From JAJEFO01 sp965208685 (GTDB lineage Bacteria > Pseudomonadota > Alphaproteobacteria > Rhodobacterales > Rhodobacteraceae), in contig CBDBPL010000007.1 in assembly GCA_965208685.1 (NCBI GenBank), positions 4,588,001 to 4,652,000 on the forward strand: DNA of 64,000 nt, in the 5' to 3' direction. The notes beneath the pieces were generated by a model. That model saw nothing but the letters and a program-made list of their open reading frames with translations, did no database searches and was not told the DNA's origin. Positions within the stretch are counted from its first letter, which is position 1, and every line of letters starts with the position of its first letter. A program made the translations under genes and the position numbers. Positions 15,301-23,756 of this stretch are shown here, in pieces.

Positions 15301-16779
15301 TCACCGCATGGTGAACGGGTTTGCCATCGGCGCATCGGTTGTGTTGATCCAGGTCGTCTTGGTGCGGGTGTAGTCCAGGACTGCCTCGACCCCGCCTTCG
15401 CGGCCGTATCCCGAGTGACCGTATCCGCCAAAGGGTGCCATCGGGGAAATCGCGCGGTACGTGTTTACCCAGCAAATGCCGGCCTTCAGCCGGGAGGACA
15501 CGCGGTGGGCTCGGGCTAGGCTGTTCGTGAAGACACCTGATCCCAACCCGAAGACCGTGTCGTTCGCCAGCCGGATCGCGTCTTCTTCGGTGTCGAAGGG
15601 CAGGAGCGACATGACCGGACCGAACATTTCCACTTCAAGAGTGCTGATGTCGGGTCCGGGACATTCCACCAGCGTCGGCTGCATGTAGTTGCCGGGCCGA
15701 TCGAGCGGCGCTCCGCCAAAGTGGACGGTCGCACCTTGGCTGACGGCCTGCGCTAGTGTCGCCTCGATTCTCTCGATCTGAGCCCTCGTGCAAAGCGGCC
15801 CGACATGGGTTGCAGGATCAAGCGGGTTCCCGATGGTGATGTTGTCGGCCCTTTCCGCAATCCTTGCGACAAGCGACTCAAGGATGCCTCGTTGCACCAG
15901 GCCGCGCGAGCCGGCGACGCAGCTTTGGCCCGATGCACCAAAGTTCCCTGCGATCAATCCGTTGATCGCGCTGTCCAGGTCGGCGTCGTCGAACACAAGG
16001 ATGGGTGACTTGCCTCCCAGTTCCAGCGTCGTTACGGCAAAGTTCTCGGCCGAATTCCTTATCACGTGGCGCGCTGTCTCTGGCCCGCCCGTGAAGGCGA
16101 TGCGTGCCACATCCGGATGGCGCGTAAGCGGAATGGCACAGTTTTCCGCGTCACCCGTAATGACCGAGACCACGCCAGGGGGAAAGCCGGCTTCGTCGAT
16201 CAGCCGGGAGAATTCCAGCATCGGGGCGGGAGCGATCTCCGATGCCTTCAGGACCACGCTGCATCCGGCGGCAAGCGCCGGCCCAAGCTTGGTTGCCGCC
16301 AAGAACATCTGCGCGTTCCACGGAACGACCGCCGCGACCACGCCAATCGGTTCACGACGCGTAAAGACGTGCATGCCGGGCTTGTCGATCGGAAGCACAG
16401 CGCCTTCGATCTTGTCAGCCAACCCGGCGAAGTACCGATAGTAGCTGCCGACGTAGGTCGTCTGGGCCGCGGTTTCGGCCAAGAGCTTGCCGCTGTCAGT
16501 GGTTTCCAGCCGCGCGAGCCGCTCGGCATTCCGCTCCACAAGTTCGGCAAGCCTGAACAAGAGCTGCCCCCGGGCCGTCTGGGTCAAGTCGCGCCAGGCC
16601 GGATCCTGGAGTGCCCGCCGGGCCGCCGCCACGGCGTGATCTACATCTTCAGGCGCGGCGCAGGCGAAGGTCGCCCAGTCCTTTCCGTCAGCCGGGTTTT
16701 GCGTTTCCATGACCTGGCCGGCAGAGCCCTCGGTCCAGGCTCCGTCGACATACAGCTGAAAGTGCGGGCTTGAGGTCAT
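15301..16779 (-). CDS. NAD(P)-dependent aldehyde dehydrogenase
   Basis: 492-residue ALDH-superfamily enzyme oxidising an aldehyde to an acid. Catalytic Cys287 (GQSCVAGSR), general base Glu253 (LELGGKSP), and Asn155 (PWNAQ) and Lys178 of the active site/cofactor pocket are all present. It is the last gene of a four-gene leftward unit with a flavin-dependent oxygenase, flavin reductase and hydrolase, with a 7-bp gap to the preceding gene. It likely oxidises the aldehyde released by that oxygenase pathway. Substrate unknown. Confidence 0.93.
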   Translation of the reverse strand: MTSSPHFQLYVDGAWTEGSAGQVMETQNPADGKDWATFACAAPEDVDHAVAAARRALQDPAWRDLTQTARGQLLFRLAELVERNAERLARLETTDSGKLLAETAAQTTYVGSYYRYFAGLADKIEGAVLPIDKPGMHVFTRREPIGVVAAVVPWNAQMFLAATKLGPALAAGCSVVLKASEIAPAPMLEFSRLIDEAGFPPGVVSVITGDAENCAIPLTRHPDVARIAFTGGPETARHVIRNSAENFAVTTLELGGKSPILVFDDADLDSAINGLIAGNFGASGQSCVAGSRGLVQRGILESLVARIAERADNITIGNPLDPATHVGPLCTRAQIERIEATLAQAVSQGATVHFGGAPLDRPGNYMQPTLVECPGPDISTLEVEMFGPVMSLLPFDTEEDAIRLANDTVFGLGSGVFTNSLARAHRVSSRLKAGICWVNTYRAISPMAPFGGYGHSGYGREGGVEAVLDYTRTKTTWINTTDAPMANPFTMR

Positions 16780-16786
16780 GGCAGCC

Positions 16787-17821
16787 TCATGCGAGTGCGG
16801 GCATCACTTCGTCGATGAACCGGGCCAGCGAGGCACGCTTGCGGTCTGTCGTCATGCCGCTGTCGATCCAAAACGAAAATTCGTCATAGCCCAGGTCCTC
16901 GTAGCGTTTCAGCCGGTCGATCACCTGCTGCGCGGTTCCGATGGTCAGGTCGCGCCTGATCGCTTCGGGAGAGATCATCTTGTTGGCGGCAATCTCTTCC
17001 GCGCCTAGCGCCTGGATCAGGCCCTGTGACACGGGGCGCTTGTTCTGGAACCACGCCCCAAAGTAGGCGAAATACCGGGTCAGGTCCCGCACAGCCTGGT
17101 CGATGTCCTCGGCATCGGTTCCGACATAGGCGTGATGCAGCAGCAGGATCTTGGGGCGCGGTCCGCCATGGCCTGCGCAGGCGTCCGTGAAGCGGTCCAT
17201 CAGCGTGTCGATCTCTTCGTCGCCCTTCCAAAGCGGCGTGACCTGCACGTTGAACCCGTTTTGCACTGCAAACTCGTGACTGTTGGGGTCGCGGGCCGCG
17301 ACCCAGATTGGCGGGCCGCCAGGTTGCACCGGCTTGGGCGAGGACGTGGATGCCGGGAAGCTGAAGTACTTTCCGTCATGGGCGCAATCGCCCTGCCACA
17401 ACTGGCGCAGCAAGGGCGCGGTTTCCCGCATCCGCTGTCCGGCCTCCCAAGCGTCCAGTCCCGGCATGAGGCGCTCGTACTCATAGGAATAGGCGCCGCG
17501 GGCGATTCCGAGTTCCAGCCTGCCGCCGGTCATCAGATCGGTCGCGGCAGCCTCTCCGGCAAGCTTGATCGGATGCCAGAACGGCACGATGACGGTGCCG
17601 GTACCCAACCGGACATTCGTCGTACGATGCGACAGATCCATGAGCGACAGGAAGGGGTTGGGCGCGATGGTGAACTCCATTCCGTGATGTTCACCGGTCC
17701 AGATCGCGCGCATCCCGCCCTCGTCAGCCATTCTGCACAGTGCAACGAAGTCCTCGTACAGCTCGGCATGCGACTGTTCTGGCGTCAGGCGCTCCATGTG
17801 GGAAAACAGCGAAAACTCCAT
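16787..17821 (-). CDS. LLM-class (luciferase-like) flavin-dependent monooxygenase
   Basis: 344 residues with the TIM-barrel bacterial-luciferase fold: EFSLFSHMER start, WTGEHHGMEF and LGTGTVIVPFWHP segments, and GGRLELGIARGAYSYEY. Such enzymes use FMNH2 supplied by a partner reductase to oxygenate small organics or cleave C-N, C-S or C-C bonds. The reductase gene lies 2 bp upstream, so this is a two-component monooxygenase. The MEFSLF start at 17821 was chosen because it sits immediately after the upstream stop. Confidence 0.9.
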   Translation of the reverse strand: MEFSLFSHMERLTPEQSHAELYEDFVALCRMADEGGMRAIWTGEHHGMEFTIAPNPFLSLMDLSHRTTNVRLGTGTVIVPFWHPIKLAGEAAATDLMTGGRLELGIARGAYSYEYERLMPGLDAWEAGQRMRETAPLLRQLWQGDCAHDGKYFSFPASTSSPKPVQPGGPPIWVAARDPNSHEFAVQNGFNVQVTPLWKGDEEIDTLMDRFTDACAGHGGPRPKILLLHHAYVGTDAEDIDQAVRDLTRYFAYFGAWFQNKRPVSQGLIQALGAEEIAANKMISPEAIRRDLTIGTAQQVIDRLKRYEDLGYDEFSFWIDSGMTTDRKRASLARFIDEVMPALA

Positions 17822-17823
17822 GG

Positions 17824-18738
17824 TCAAGGCTCCTTGCTGATCTCGTGCCGGTCTCCGGACGCCTCGTCGCCGACGTAAAGGGTGAAGTCCCGGGTACCGT
17901 ATTCGAGGGCGAATCGAGTGCACAGCGCGGCAATCGCCGGCGTCTCGAAGGTCAGGCCTGCGAGAGAGTCGATCGGGACAAGCCTTCCCTCCAGCGCACA
18001 GCCTTGCGTGGCCTGCGCCAGGAAACAGGTATAGTGGGTGTTGGTCTGCCTGTCATCGAAGATGGAATAGGCGCTTCCCAGGGTGACGGAACCGGCCAGT
18101 CGTGCCTCCAGTGCGGCGCGAAGATTGCCTTGAGCCTCGAACTCGAACTGCGGAGGCCGCATCCCGCCCGGCGTCTCTTCCAGCAGGACATGGCCGTCCT
18201 GCTCGATCAGCGCAGCCGCCACTATCCGGCGGGTGCTGTCGGCAAACACCGCGGCGCGTTCCAGGCCCAGGCTGAAATATCGCCCCCGAGCGTAGCCCAG
18301 CCCCAGCCCGTCACTGTGCGTGAACCCGGTGACCTCCCCCAGGAGAATGGTGTGATCGCCCCCAGGGATGGATCGCACCCTGCGGCAGGAGAACTTGGCG
18401 ACGGCGCCGTCGATCACGGGGATGCCATTGGCATCGGGGGCATGGGCTATCCGGGCGAACCGGTCCCCCTTGAAGCTGGCAAAGACGTTCGACACGTCTT
18501 CCTGCCCCTCGGCCAGGACCGACACGGCGAAATGAGCGCAGGTTGCGAAAACGTCGTGGCTCGACAGCGAACGGCCGGAGCAGACCAAGAGCATCGGCGG
18601 ATCGAGGGAAACCGATGAAAAGGAATTGGCCGTGAATCCAAGGGCGGCGCCGTCAGGCTCCCGCGTCGTCACGACGGTCACGCCGGTCATGAAGCCGCCA
18701 AAGGCATCGCGCAGGGCGCTGGGGTCGGTCGAAGTCAT
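17824..18738 (-). CDS. Flavin reductase (FMN-binding split barrel) fused to a Nudix-like domain
   Basis: 304 residues. Residues 1-160 are a flavin-reductase-like domain (GVTVVTTREPDG, GFTANSFSSVSLDPPM, GDHTILLGEV) that would reduce free flavin for the adjacent LLM oxygenase. Residues about 170-285 resemble a Nudix fold (VAAALIEQDGHVLLEETPGG) but lack the full Gx5Ex7REUxEExGU box, so hydrolase activity is doubtful and a ligand-sensing or docking role is possible. It overlaps the hydrolase gene by 4 bp. The usual stand-alone reductase is about 160-200 residues. Confidence 0.85.
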   Translation of the reverse strand: MTSTDPSALRDAFGGFMTGVTVVTTREPDGAALGFTANSFSSVSLDPPMLLVCSGRSLSSHDVFATCAHFAVSVLAEGQEDVSNVFASFKGDRFARIAHAPDANGIPVIDGAVAKFSCRRVRSIPGGDHTILLGEVTGFTHSDGLGLGYARGRYFSLGLERAAVFADSTRRIVAAALIEQDGHVLLEETPGGMRPPQFEFEAQGNLRAALEARLAGSVTLGSAYSIFDDRQTNTHYTCFLAQATQGCALEGRLVPIDSLAGLTFETPAIAALCTRFALEYGTRDFTLYVGDEASGDRHEISKEP

Positions 18739-19424
18739 CGGGACGCCTCCCGGACAAGGTCCGCAAGCTCGGCATTCACGTCACCCGCATGTGTCATGGG
18801 CATCATGTGCGCAGCCCCTTCAACGATGACGGCACGGGCATTCGGCACGATCCGTGCCATCGCCTCGCTCATTTCCGGCGTTGAATTGGGCTCGGCTCCA
18901 CCGGTCATGAACAGCGCCGGGCAGGACAGGCGCGCCAGATCCGCATCGGCGGGTCCATTCTCCGCAGCAAACACTTCGTAGGCCGTCTTGTAATGCTCAG
19001 CGGACACCTCGGCCAGCCACGCCCGGCATGCACGCCGCTCGGTGGGCTTCTGACCGGCAAACCAGCGCGTCAGGGTGGCCTCCGGATCGGTCGATTCCGT
19101 GGCGGACAGATCCGCCGCGCGTCTCCGCACTGCCTCCGCAGCCTTTGGACTGCGGCAATAGATGGCGTTCAGCGCGGCGACGCCCTTGACCAGATGTGGA
19201 TGACGGACTGCCAGGTCGAGCGCGATCATTGCACCCATCGAATGACCGGCCACGACTCCCGGTGCATCGATTGCAGCCGCGATGCGGTCCGTATACTGCG
19301 CCAGCGTCGCGGGGCGCGGCAGGGCGCGACTGGCGCCGTGGCCCGGAAGGTCAAAGGCGCGGCAGTGCTGCGTCGCCGACAGTTTTTTGACTTGCGCCAT
19401 CCATGCCTCCGCTCGCAGGCCCAC
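18735..19424 (-). CDS. Alpha/beta hydrolase; 5' end uncertain or truncated
   Basis: 229 residues from the GTG at 19424. The nucleophile elbow is GHSMGAM (Ser62), with a C-terminal His in AAHMMPMTH and an acidic EPNSTP segment. The frame stays open and protein-like upstream to about 19526: it reads ISFIRAGTGSRLYLVHGVG, which looks like the true first strand and the oxyanion HG motif. No ATG, GTG or TTG exists in that part before an in-frame TGA. An IS5-type relic lies just upstream, so the native start was probably lost. First gene of the monooxygenase operon. Confidence 0.75.
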   Translation of the reverse strand: MGLRAEAWMAQVKKLSATQHCRAFDLPGHGASRALPRPATLAQYTDRIAAAIDAPGVVAGHSMGAMIALDLAVRHPHLVKGVAALNAIYCRSPKAAEAVRRRAADLSATESTDPEATLTRWFAGQKPTERRACRAWLAEVSAEHYKTAYEVFAAENGPADADLARLSCPALFMTGGAEPNSTPEMSEAMARIVPNARAVIVEGAAHMMPMTHAGDVNAELADLVREASR

Positions 19425-19806
19425 GCCGTGAACCAGGTACAGCCTGGATCCCGTGCCGGCACGAATGAAGCTGATGCCTCCGGCCTCAGACCGAGGTTGG
19501 GTTGTCCACGTAATTTCTCAGATCCTCCATGTCCTGAATTCTGTTTCCAACGCGATGATTTGACCGGTTCGGCATCGCGGTTCCCGGCGCGACAACCAAT
19601 TCATCGGCGCGAGGTGCATCGCGAGTCAAGAACTGCACGGAAAGATCTTGCGACCGCCGCCCGGCGTCGCTTTCGTTCATCAACGGGCCCTCGACTGCCG
19701 CAATGGCCGGTCCGCTCGTGCAAATGAACGACGGACAAGGCCCTGGTCCCGCGTTCCGGCTGGCGAAGCAGCCAATCCGCAAAGTTTGGATCGGGCACAA
19801 GTTGCC

Positions 19807-20043
19807 GAAAACACGCTCGAAGTCGCCTGAAACCGCCCAGCGGCGGAACTGCTCGAACACCTTGTTCCAATCGCTGACGCGCTTCGGAAGGTCGCGCCCT
19901 GGCGATCCCGTGCGGAACCGCCGGGGCACCACCTCGAGGAACTGCCGGTTGTTCGCGGTGGCGGGATCGATCGCCTTGCCGGGCAGCATGGGCTCGACCC
20001 GAGCCGACTTTGCGTCGGTCAGCGCCGTCCGGTCAGCATCCAT
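19807..20043 (-). pseudogene. IS5-family transposase N-terminal relic
   Basis: Within a 206-codon open frame (20106 to 19486), codons about 22-100 read as an IS5/IS427-type transposase N-terminus: LTDAKSARVEPMLPGKA, then FRTGSPGRDLPKR and WNKVFEQFRRWAVSGDFERV. After FERVF the homology stops. A short match (DPNFADWLL) continues in another frame, so it is frameshifted and decayed. The DDE catalytic part and recognisable terminal inverted repeats are absent. It abuts the headless hydrolase gene. Confidence 0.7.
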
Positions 20044-20268
20044 CTTGGCGCCTGCGGGTCTTGCCTGTGCCGCTGTGCCGGCGGTCATTGGGGCAGGAAT
20101 TGGCATCGATCCGCCAGAATCGCAACCCGATTGTCAACGGACCCCAGTACTGTCAAATATGGCTTTGCGCGCGTCATGTTTCTTGTGAGGGCTAACGCCA
20201 CCGGTGTCGAAGATTCGCACGCAACTGCTGCAAACTCGCCGGAGTCGGCGCACAAAGGAGATTCGAGG

Positions 20269-21300
20269 TTGGGAGAGCAGACCATCAGAACCATGGAAGA
20301 CTTCGCAGCGGCGAGTGGCGTCTCGCGCCCGACTGTTTCGAAATACTTCCACGACCCGGGAAGTGTCCGCAAATCGACCCGTGAGCGGATTGAGGCCGCT
20401 CTGGAACAGTACGACTATCGCCCAAACATTTACGCGATGAACCAGAACCGCCAGCTCACGAAGAGCGTAGGCATCATCGTTCCATACATTGCTGACCCTG
20501 TCTTTGCAGAGATTGCAAGAACCCTGGAACGGCGCTGCATCGAAGCCGGTTTCCATGCGACGCTGTTCAGTTCGCACGGCGAGCGGAAACTCGAAAGCGA
20601 GGCTCTGAACAACCTTAGGTCACTGCGTCCGTCAGGCGTGCTGCTGGCCCCGCTCGGCCGGAGTTCCGACCGGGATCATCTTGCCCGGTTTTGCGAAGAG
20701 GTTCCGACGGTCCTGCTTGACAGGGACATTGCAGGAATCGGAGAAGCGTTTGTCGGATCGGACAATCAGAGCTTCGTGTCGCAAAGCGTTGACTACCTTA
20801 CCCGGACCGGGGAGCCGCCGTGTTTCTTCGAGATGAGGAACCCGGGCAACCCGAACTCGCTCGCGCGCCACCGATGCTATATCGAAGCAATGGAAAGTCA
20901 CGGGTTGGAGCCGACGCTTGTCCAGGTGGAAGGCGAAGGCTGGAACCTTGAGGAAATTGGTTACCAGGGGGGCATGCGCGCACTGCAAGAGCATTCATTT
21001 CCCACCGACACGGTCCTTTGCAGCAACGACCGCCTTGCCATCGGGCTATTGGCTGCCTGTTACGAAAAGGGGCTGCGCATCGGACGCGGAAGCGGCTGCG
21101 CACTGCGTGTGGCCGGCCACGATGACCATCCTTATTCGCGCTTCACCTGCCCGCCCCTGACGACCGTGGCTCACGAATACGACCTGGTGTCGGACTGCGG
21201 TGCCGAAACGCTGCTCAGATTGATCGAGGCGGGCGGCCGATTCGACGATCGGACGGAAACCCTGTTTTCCGCACGTCTCGTGCTTCGCGCATCAGCATAA
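20269..21300 (+). CDS. LacI-family transcriptional regulator
   Basis: 343 residues from a TTG start at 20269, chosen because AAAGGAG lies 8 bases upstream and the length matches the family; longer upstream starts are poor. HTH: MEDFAAASGVSRPTVSKYF, then hinge REIEAALE-type helix (ERIEAALEQYDYRPN). The rest is a periplasmic-binding-protein-like effector domain. It precedes the polyol ABC operon in the same direction by 150 bp and is its probable regulator, responding to a polyol or sugar. Confidence 0.9.
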   Translation: MGEQTIRTMEDFAAASGVSRPTVSKYFHDPGSVRKSTRERIEAALEQYDYRPNIYAMNQNRQLTKSVGIIVPYIADPVFAEIARTLERRCIEAGFHATLFSSHGERKLESEALNNLRSLRPSGVLLAPLGRSSDRDHLARFCEEVPTVLLDRDIAGIGEAFVGSDNQSFVSQSVDYLTRTGEPPCFFEMRNPGNPNSLARHRCYIEAMESHGLEPTLVQVEGEGWNLEEIGYQGGMRALQEHSFPTDTVLCSNDRLAIGLLAACYEKGLRIGRGSGCALRVAGHDDHPYSRFTCPPLTTVAHEYDLVSDCGAETLLRLIEAGGRFDDRTETLFSARLVLRASA

Positions 21301-21328
21301 GCATTTTTTATCACGCGTAAAATTGTTA

Positions 21329-21418
21329 TTGACACGCGATCGAATGTTTCTCAAGAACGCACTCCGCGCGGCCACTGCACTGTCGCTTGTCGTGGCCGGC
21401 GTGAATTGCTGCTAGTGT
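21329..21418 (+). promoter_or_regulatory. Promoter region of the polyol operon, apparently split by a duplication
   Basis: TTGACA at 21329-21334 is a consensus -35. A possible -10, TAGTGT, lies at 21413-21418 but 78 bases away because a 61-bp copy of the smoE start is in between. Removing that copy (21340-21400) restores a spacing of exactly 17 bases. An imperfect palindrome TTTTA-N7-TAAAA (21306-21322) just upstream could be the LacI-type operator. Confidence 0.45.
21340..21400 (+). repeat. Upstream copy of a 61-bp direct repeat
   Basis: Identical to 21447-21507 and offset by 107 bases. It contains the ATG and first 19 codons of the smoE signal peptide, then runs out of homology. Read as a small ORF (21344-21415) it gives 23 residues ending GVNCC before TAG. 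No ribosome site like the AGGGAGG of the real gene precedes it. Confidence 0.95.
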
Positions 21419-21446
21419 TGCGTTGCGATTTAACCCTAGGGAGGAT

Positions 21447-21507
21447 TCGAATGTTTCTCAAGAACGCACTCCGCGCGGCCACTGCACTGTCGCTTGTCGT
21501 GGCCGGC
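21447..21507 (+). repeat. Downstream copy of the 61-bp direct repeat (native smoE start)
   Basis: This copy is the real 5' end of the binding-protein gene. TAGGGAGGATTCGA precedes the ATG at 21451 and the signal peptide continues normally into SAYAE. Confidence 0.95.
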
Positions 21508-22752
21508 AGCGCCTATGCGGAGACCATAACCATCGCCACTGTCAACAATGGCGACATGATCCGCATGCAAGGATATACCGACGACTTCACCGCCAAGACC
21601 GGCCATGAAGTCGAATGGGTGACCCTCGAGGAGAACGTGCTGCGTCAGCGCGTGACCACCGACATTTCGACCAAGGGTGGTCAGTTCGACATCATGACCA
21701 TCGGCATGTACGAGACCCCGATCTGGGGTGCCAATGGCTGGCTGGTGCCGCTGGACGATTTGTCGGTCGAGTACGATGTCGACGACATCCTGCCCGCCAT
21801 GCGCGGCGGCCTTTCGCATGACGGCACGCTTTACGCTGCGCCGTTCTATGGCGAGAGTTCCATGATCATGTACCGCACCGACCTGATGGAAAAGGCCGGG
21901 CTGGAGATGCCCACGGCTCCGACCTGGGAGTTCATCCGGGAAGCCGCCGCGGGGATGGATGACCCCGGCAACGACATCAACGGTGTCTGCTTGCGCGGCA
22001 AGGCCGGCTGGGGTGAAGGCGGCGCCTTCATTACCGTTACGGCCAACTCGTTCGGCGCGCGTTGGTTCGACGAGAACTGGCGGGCCCAGTTCGATCAGCC
22101 GGAGTGGAAAGAAGCGCTGACCTTCTTCGTCAACCTGATGAACGACTACGGCCCGCAGGGCTACGCCACCAACGGCTTCAACGAGAACCTGTCGCTGTTC
22201 CAGCAGGGCAAGTGCGGCATGTGGATCGACGCGACCGTTGCCGCGTCCTTCGTGACCAACCCCAACGACTCAACCGTCGCGGACAAGGTCGGCTTTGCGC
22301 TGGCGCCTGACACCGGGCTCGGCAAACGCTCGAACTGGCTCTGGGCGTGGGCCCTGGCGATCCCCGCCGGCACCCAGAAAGAAGCGGCTGCCAAGCAGTT
22401 CATCGAGTGGGCCACCTCGAAAGCGTATATCGAGCTCGTCGCGGCGAACGAAGGCTGGGCCAACGTGCCGCCGGGTGCCCGTACATCGCTTTACGAAAAC
22501 CCGGATTACCAGGCGGTGCCGTTTGCGCAGATGACTCTCGATTCCATCAACGCGGCGGATCCAAACAACCCAACCGTCAAGCCGGTGCCCTATGTCGGGA
22601 TCCAGTTTGTCGCCATCCCCGAGTTTGCCGGCATAGCAACGGAAGTCAGCCAAGAATTCTCGGCTGTCTATGCGGGCCAGCAAACTGTGGATGAGGCGCT
22701 GGCCAAGGCTCAGGCGCTGACCACCGACGCAATGGAAGCGGCCGGCTACTAG
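21451..22752 (+). CDS. smoE: Polyol (sorbitol/mannitol) ABC transporter substrate-binding protein
   Basis: 433 residues. Signal peptide 1-22 (ends GSAYA), then the family opening ETITIATVNNGDMIRMQGY characteristic of sorbitol/mannitol-binding SmoE/MtlE proteins. It is followed by two permeases, an ATPase, a dehydrogenase remnant and mannitol 2-dehydrogenase, the order of the Rhodobacter smo operon. It captures hexitols in the periplasm. Expression may be altered by the duplicated segment just upstream. Confidence 0.92.
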   Translation: MFLKNALRAATALSLVVAGSAYAETITIATVNNGDMIRMQGYTDDFTAKTGHEVEWVTLEENVLRQRVTTDISTKGGQFDIMTIGMYETPIWGANGWLVPLDDLSVEYDVDDILPAMRGGLSHDGTLYAAPFYGESSMIMYRTDLMEKAGLEMPTAPTWEFIREAAAGMDDPGNDINGVCLRGKAGWGEGGAFITVTANSFGARWFDENWRAQFDQPEWKEALTFFVNLMNDYGPQGYATNGFNENLSLFQQGKCGMWIDATVAASFVTNPNDSTVADKVGFALAPDTGLGKRSNWLWAWALAIPAGTQKEAAAKQFIEWATSKAYIELVAANEGWANVPPGARTSLYENPDYQAVPFAQMTLDSINAADPNNPTVKPVPYVGIQFVAIPEFAGIATEVSQEFSAVYAGQQTVDEALAKAQALTTDAMEAAGY

Positions 22753-22766
22753 GCCTTCCTCCCCGT

Positions 22767-22792
22767 CAGGGGGCGGCCATGGTCGCCCCCTG
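22767..22792 (+). promoter_or_regulatory. Intercistronic hairpin after smoE
   Basis: Nine-bp perfect stem CAGGGGGCG/CGCCCCCTG with loop GCCATGGT, without a U-tract, 14 bases after the stop. Probably an mRNA stabiliser or attenuator favouring binding-protein production. Confidence 0.65.
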
Positions 22793-22866
22793 AGACCACC
22801 AAAGCGATCCCGTTGCGTTATCATTCCGGGCAGCCGCGTCAGGCCGCCATCAGAGGAGGTACGTCC

Positions 22867-23745
22867 ATGGCAACCCAGCACTCCCGATCCGCAGCCCGGC
22901 TGATGATGGCCCCGGCGGTGGTCCTTCTTCTCGGCTGGATGCTCGTGCCGCTGACGATGACGCTTTACTTCTCCTTCAAGAAATACCTGCCGATGCGTGG
23001 CGACTCGCTGGCAAACGGCCTGGATTGGGTGGGGTTCGCCAACTACGCACGATTTGTGACGTCGAGCTCGTTCTGGCCAAGTGTCTATGCGACCCTCGTC
23101 ATCGTCGGCGGTGTCCTGGTGATCACGGTGATCCTTGGAATTTTCCTCGCTCTCCTGCTCGATCAGCCGATGTGGGGCCAGGGGGTTGTCCGCATCCTGG
23201 TCATTGCTCCCTTCTTCGTCATGCCGACCGTGTCGGGCCTGGTTTGGAAGAACATGTTCATGGACCCGGTGAACGGCTTCTTTGCCCATGTCTGGCGAAG
23301 CGTCGGGGCCGAACCGATCGAGTGGCTCTCTCAGGCATCGCTGCCCTCGCTCATTCTCATCGTGTCGTGGCAATGGCTGCCCTTTGCGACGCTGATTCTG
23401 CTCACGGCGTTTCAGTCGCTCGACCAGGAGCAGCTCGAAGCAGCCGAGATGGATGGCGCACGCTGGCCGCAGCGCTTTGTCTTCATCGTTCTGCCGCACC
23501 TGAGCCGCGCGATCACCGTCGTGCTCCTGATCCAGACGATCTTCCTGCTGTCGATCTTCGCAGAGATCTTCGTCACCACCCAGGGCTCGTTCGGCACCAA
23601 GACGCTGACCTACCTGATCTACCAGCGCGTGCTGGAGAGCCAGAACGTGGGCCTCGGCTCCGCCGGTGGCGTCTATGCCATCATCCTCGCCAATATCGTT
23701 GCGATCTTCCTGATGCGCATCGTCGGCAAGAACCTGGACGCGTGA
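22867..23745 (+). CDS. smoF: Polyol ABC transporter permease
   Basis: 292 residues with six TM segments and the MalF-type EAA coupling loop (QLEAAEMDGARWPQRFVFIVLP). ATG 22867 follows AGAGGAGG. It forms the membrane channel together with the next gene, 11 bp downstream. Family order and similarity to the sorbitol/mannitol importer support the name. Confidence 0.92.
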   Translation: MATQHSRSAARLMMAPAVVLLLGWMLVPLTMTLYFSFKKYLPMRGDSLANGLDWVGFANYARFVTSSSFWPSVYATLVIVGGVLVITVILGIFLALLLDQPMWGQGVVRILVIAPFFVMPTVSGLVWKNMFMDPVNGFFAHVWRSVGAEPIEWLSQASLPSLILIVSWQWLPFATLILLTAFQSLDQEQLEAAEMDGARWPQRFVFIVLPHLSRAITVVLLIQTIFLLSIFAEIFVTTQGSFGTKTLTYLIYQRVLESQNVGLGSAGGVYAIILANIVAIFLMRIVGKNLDA

Positions 23746-23756
23746 GGGGAACGACC

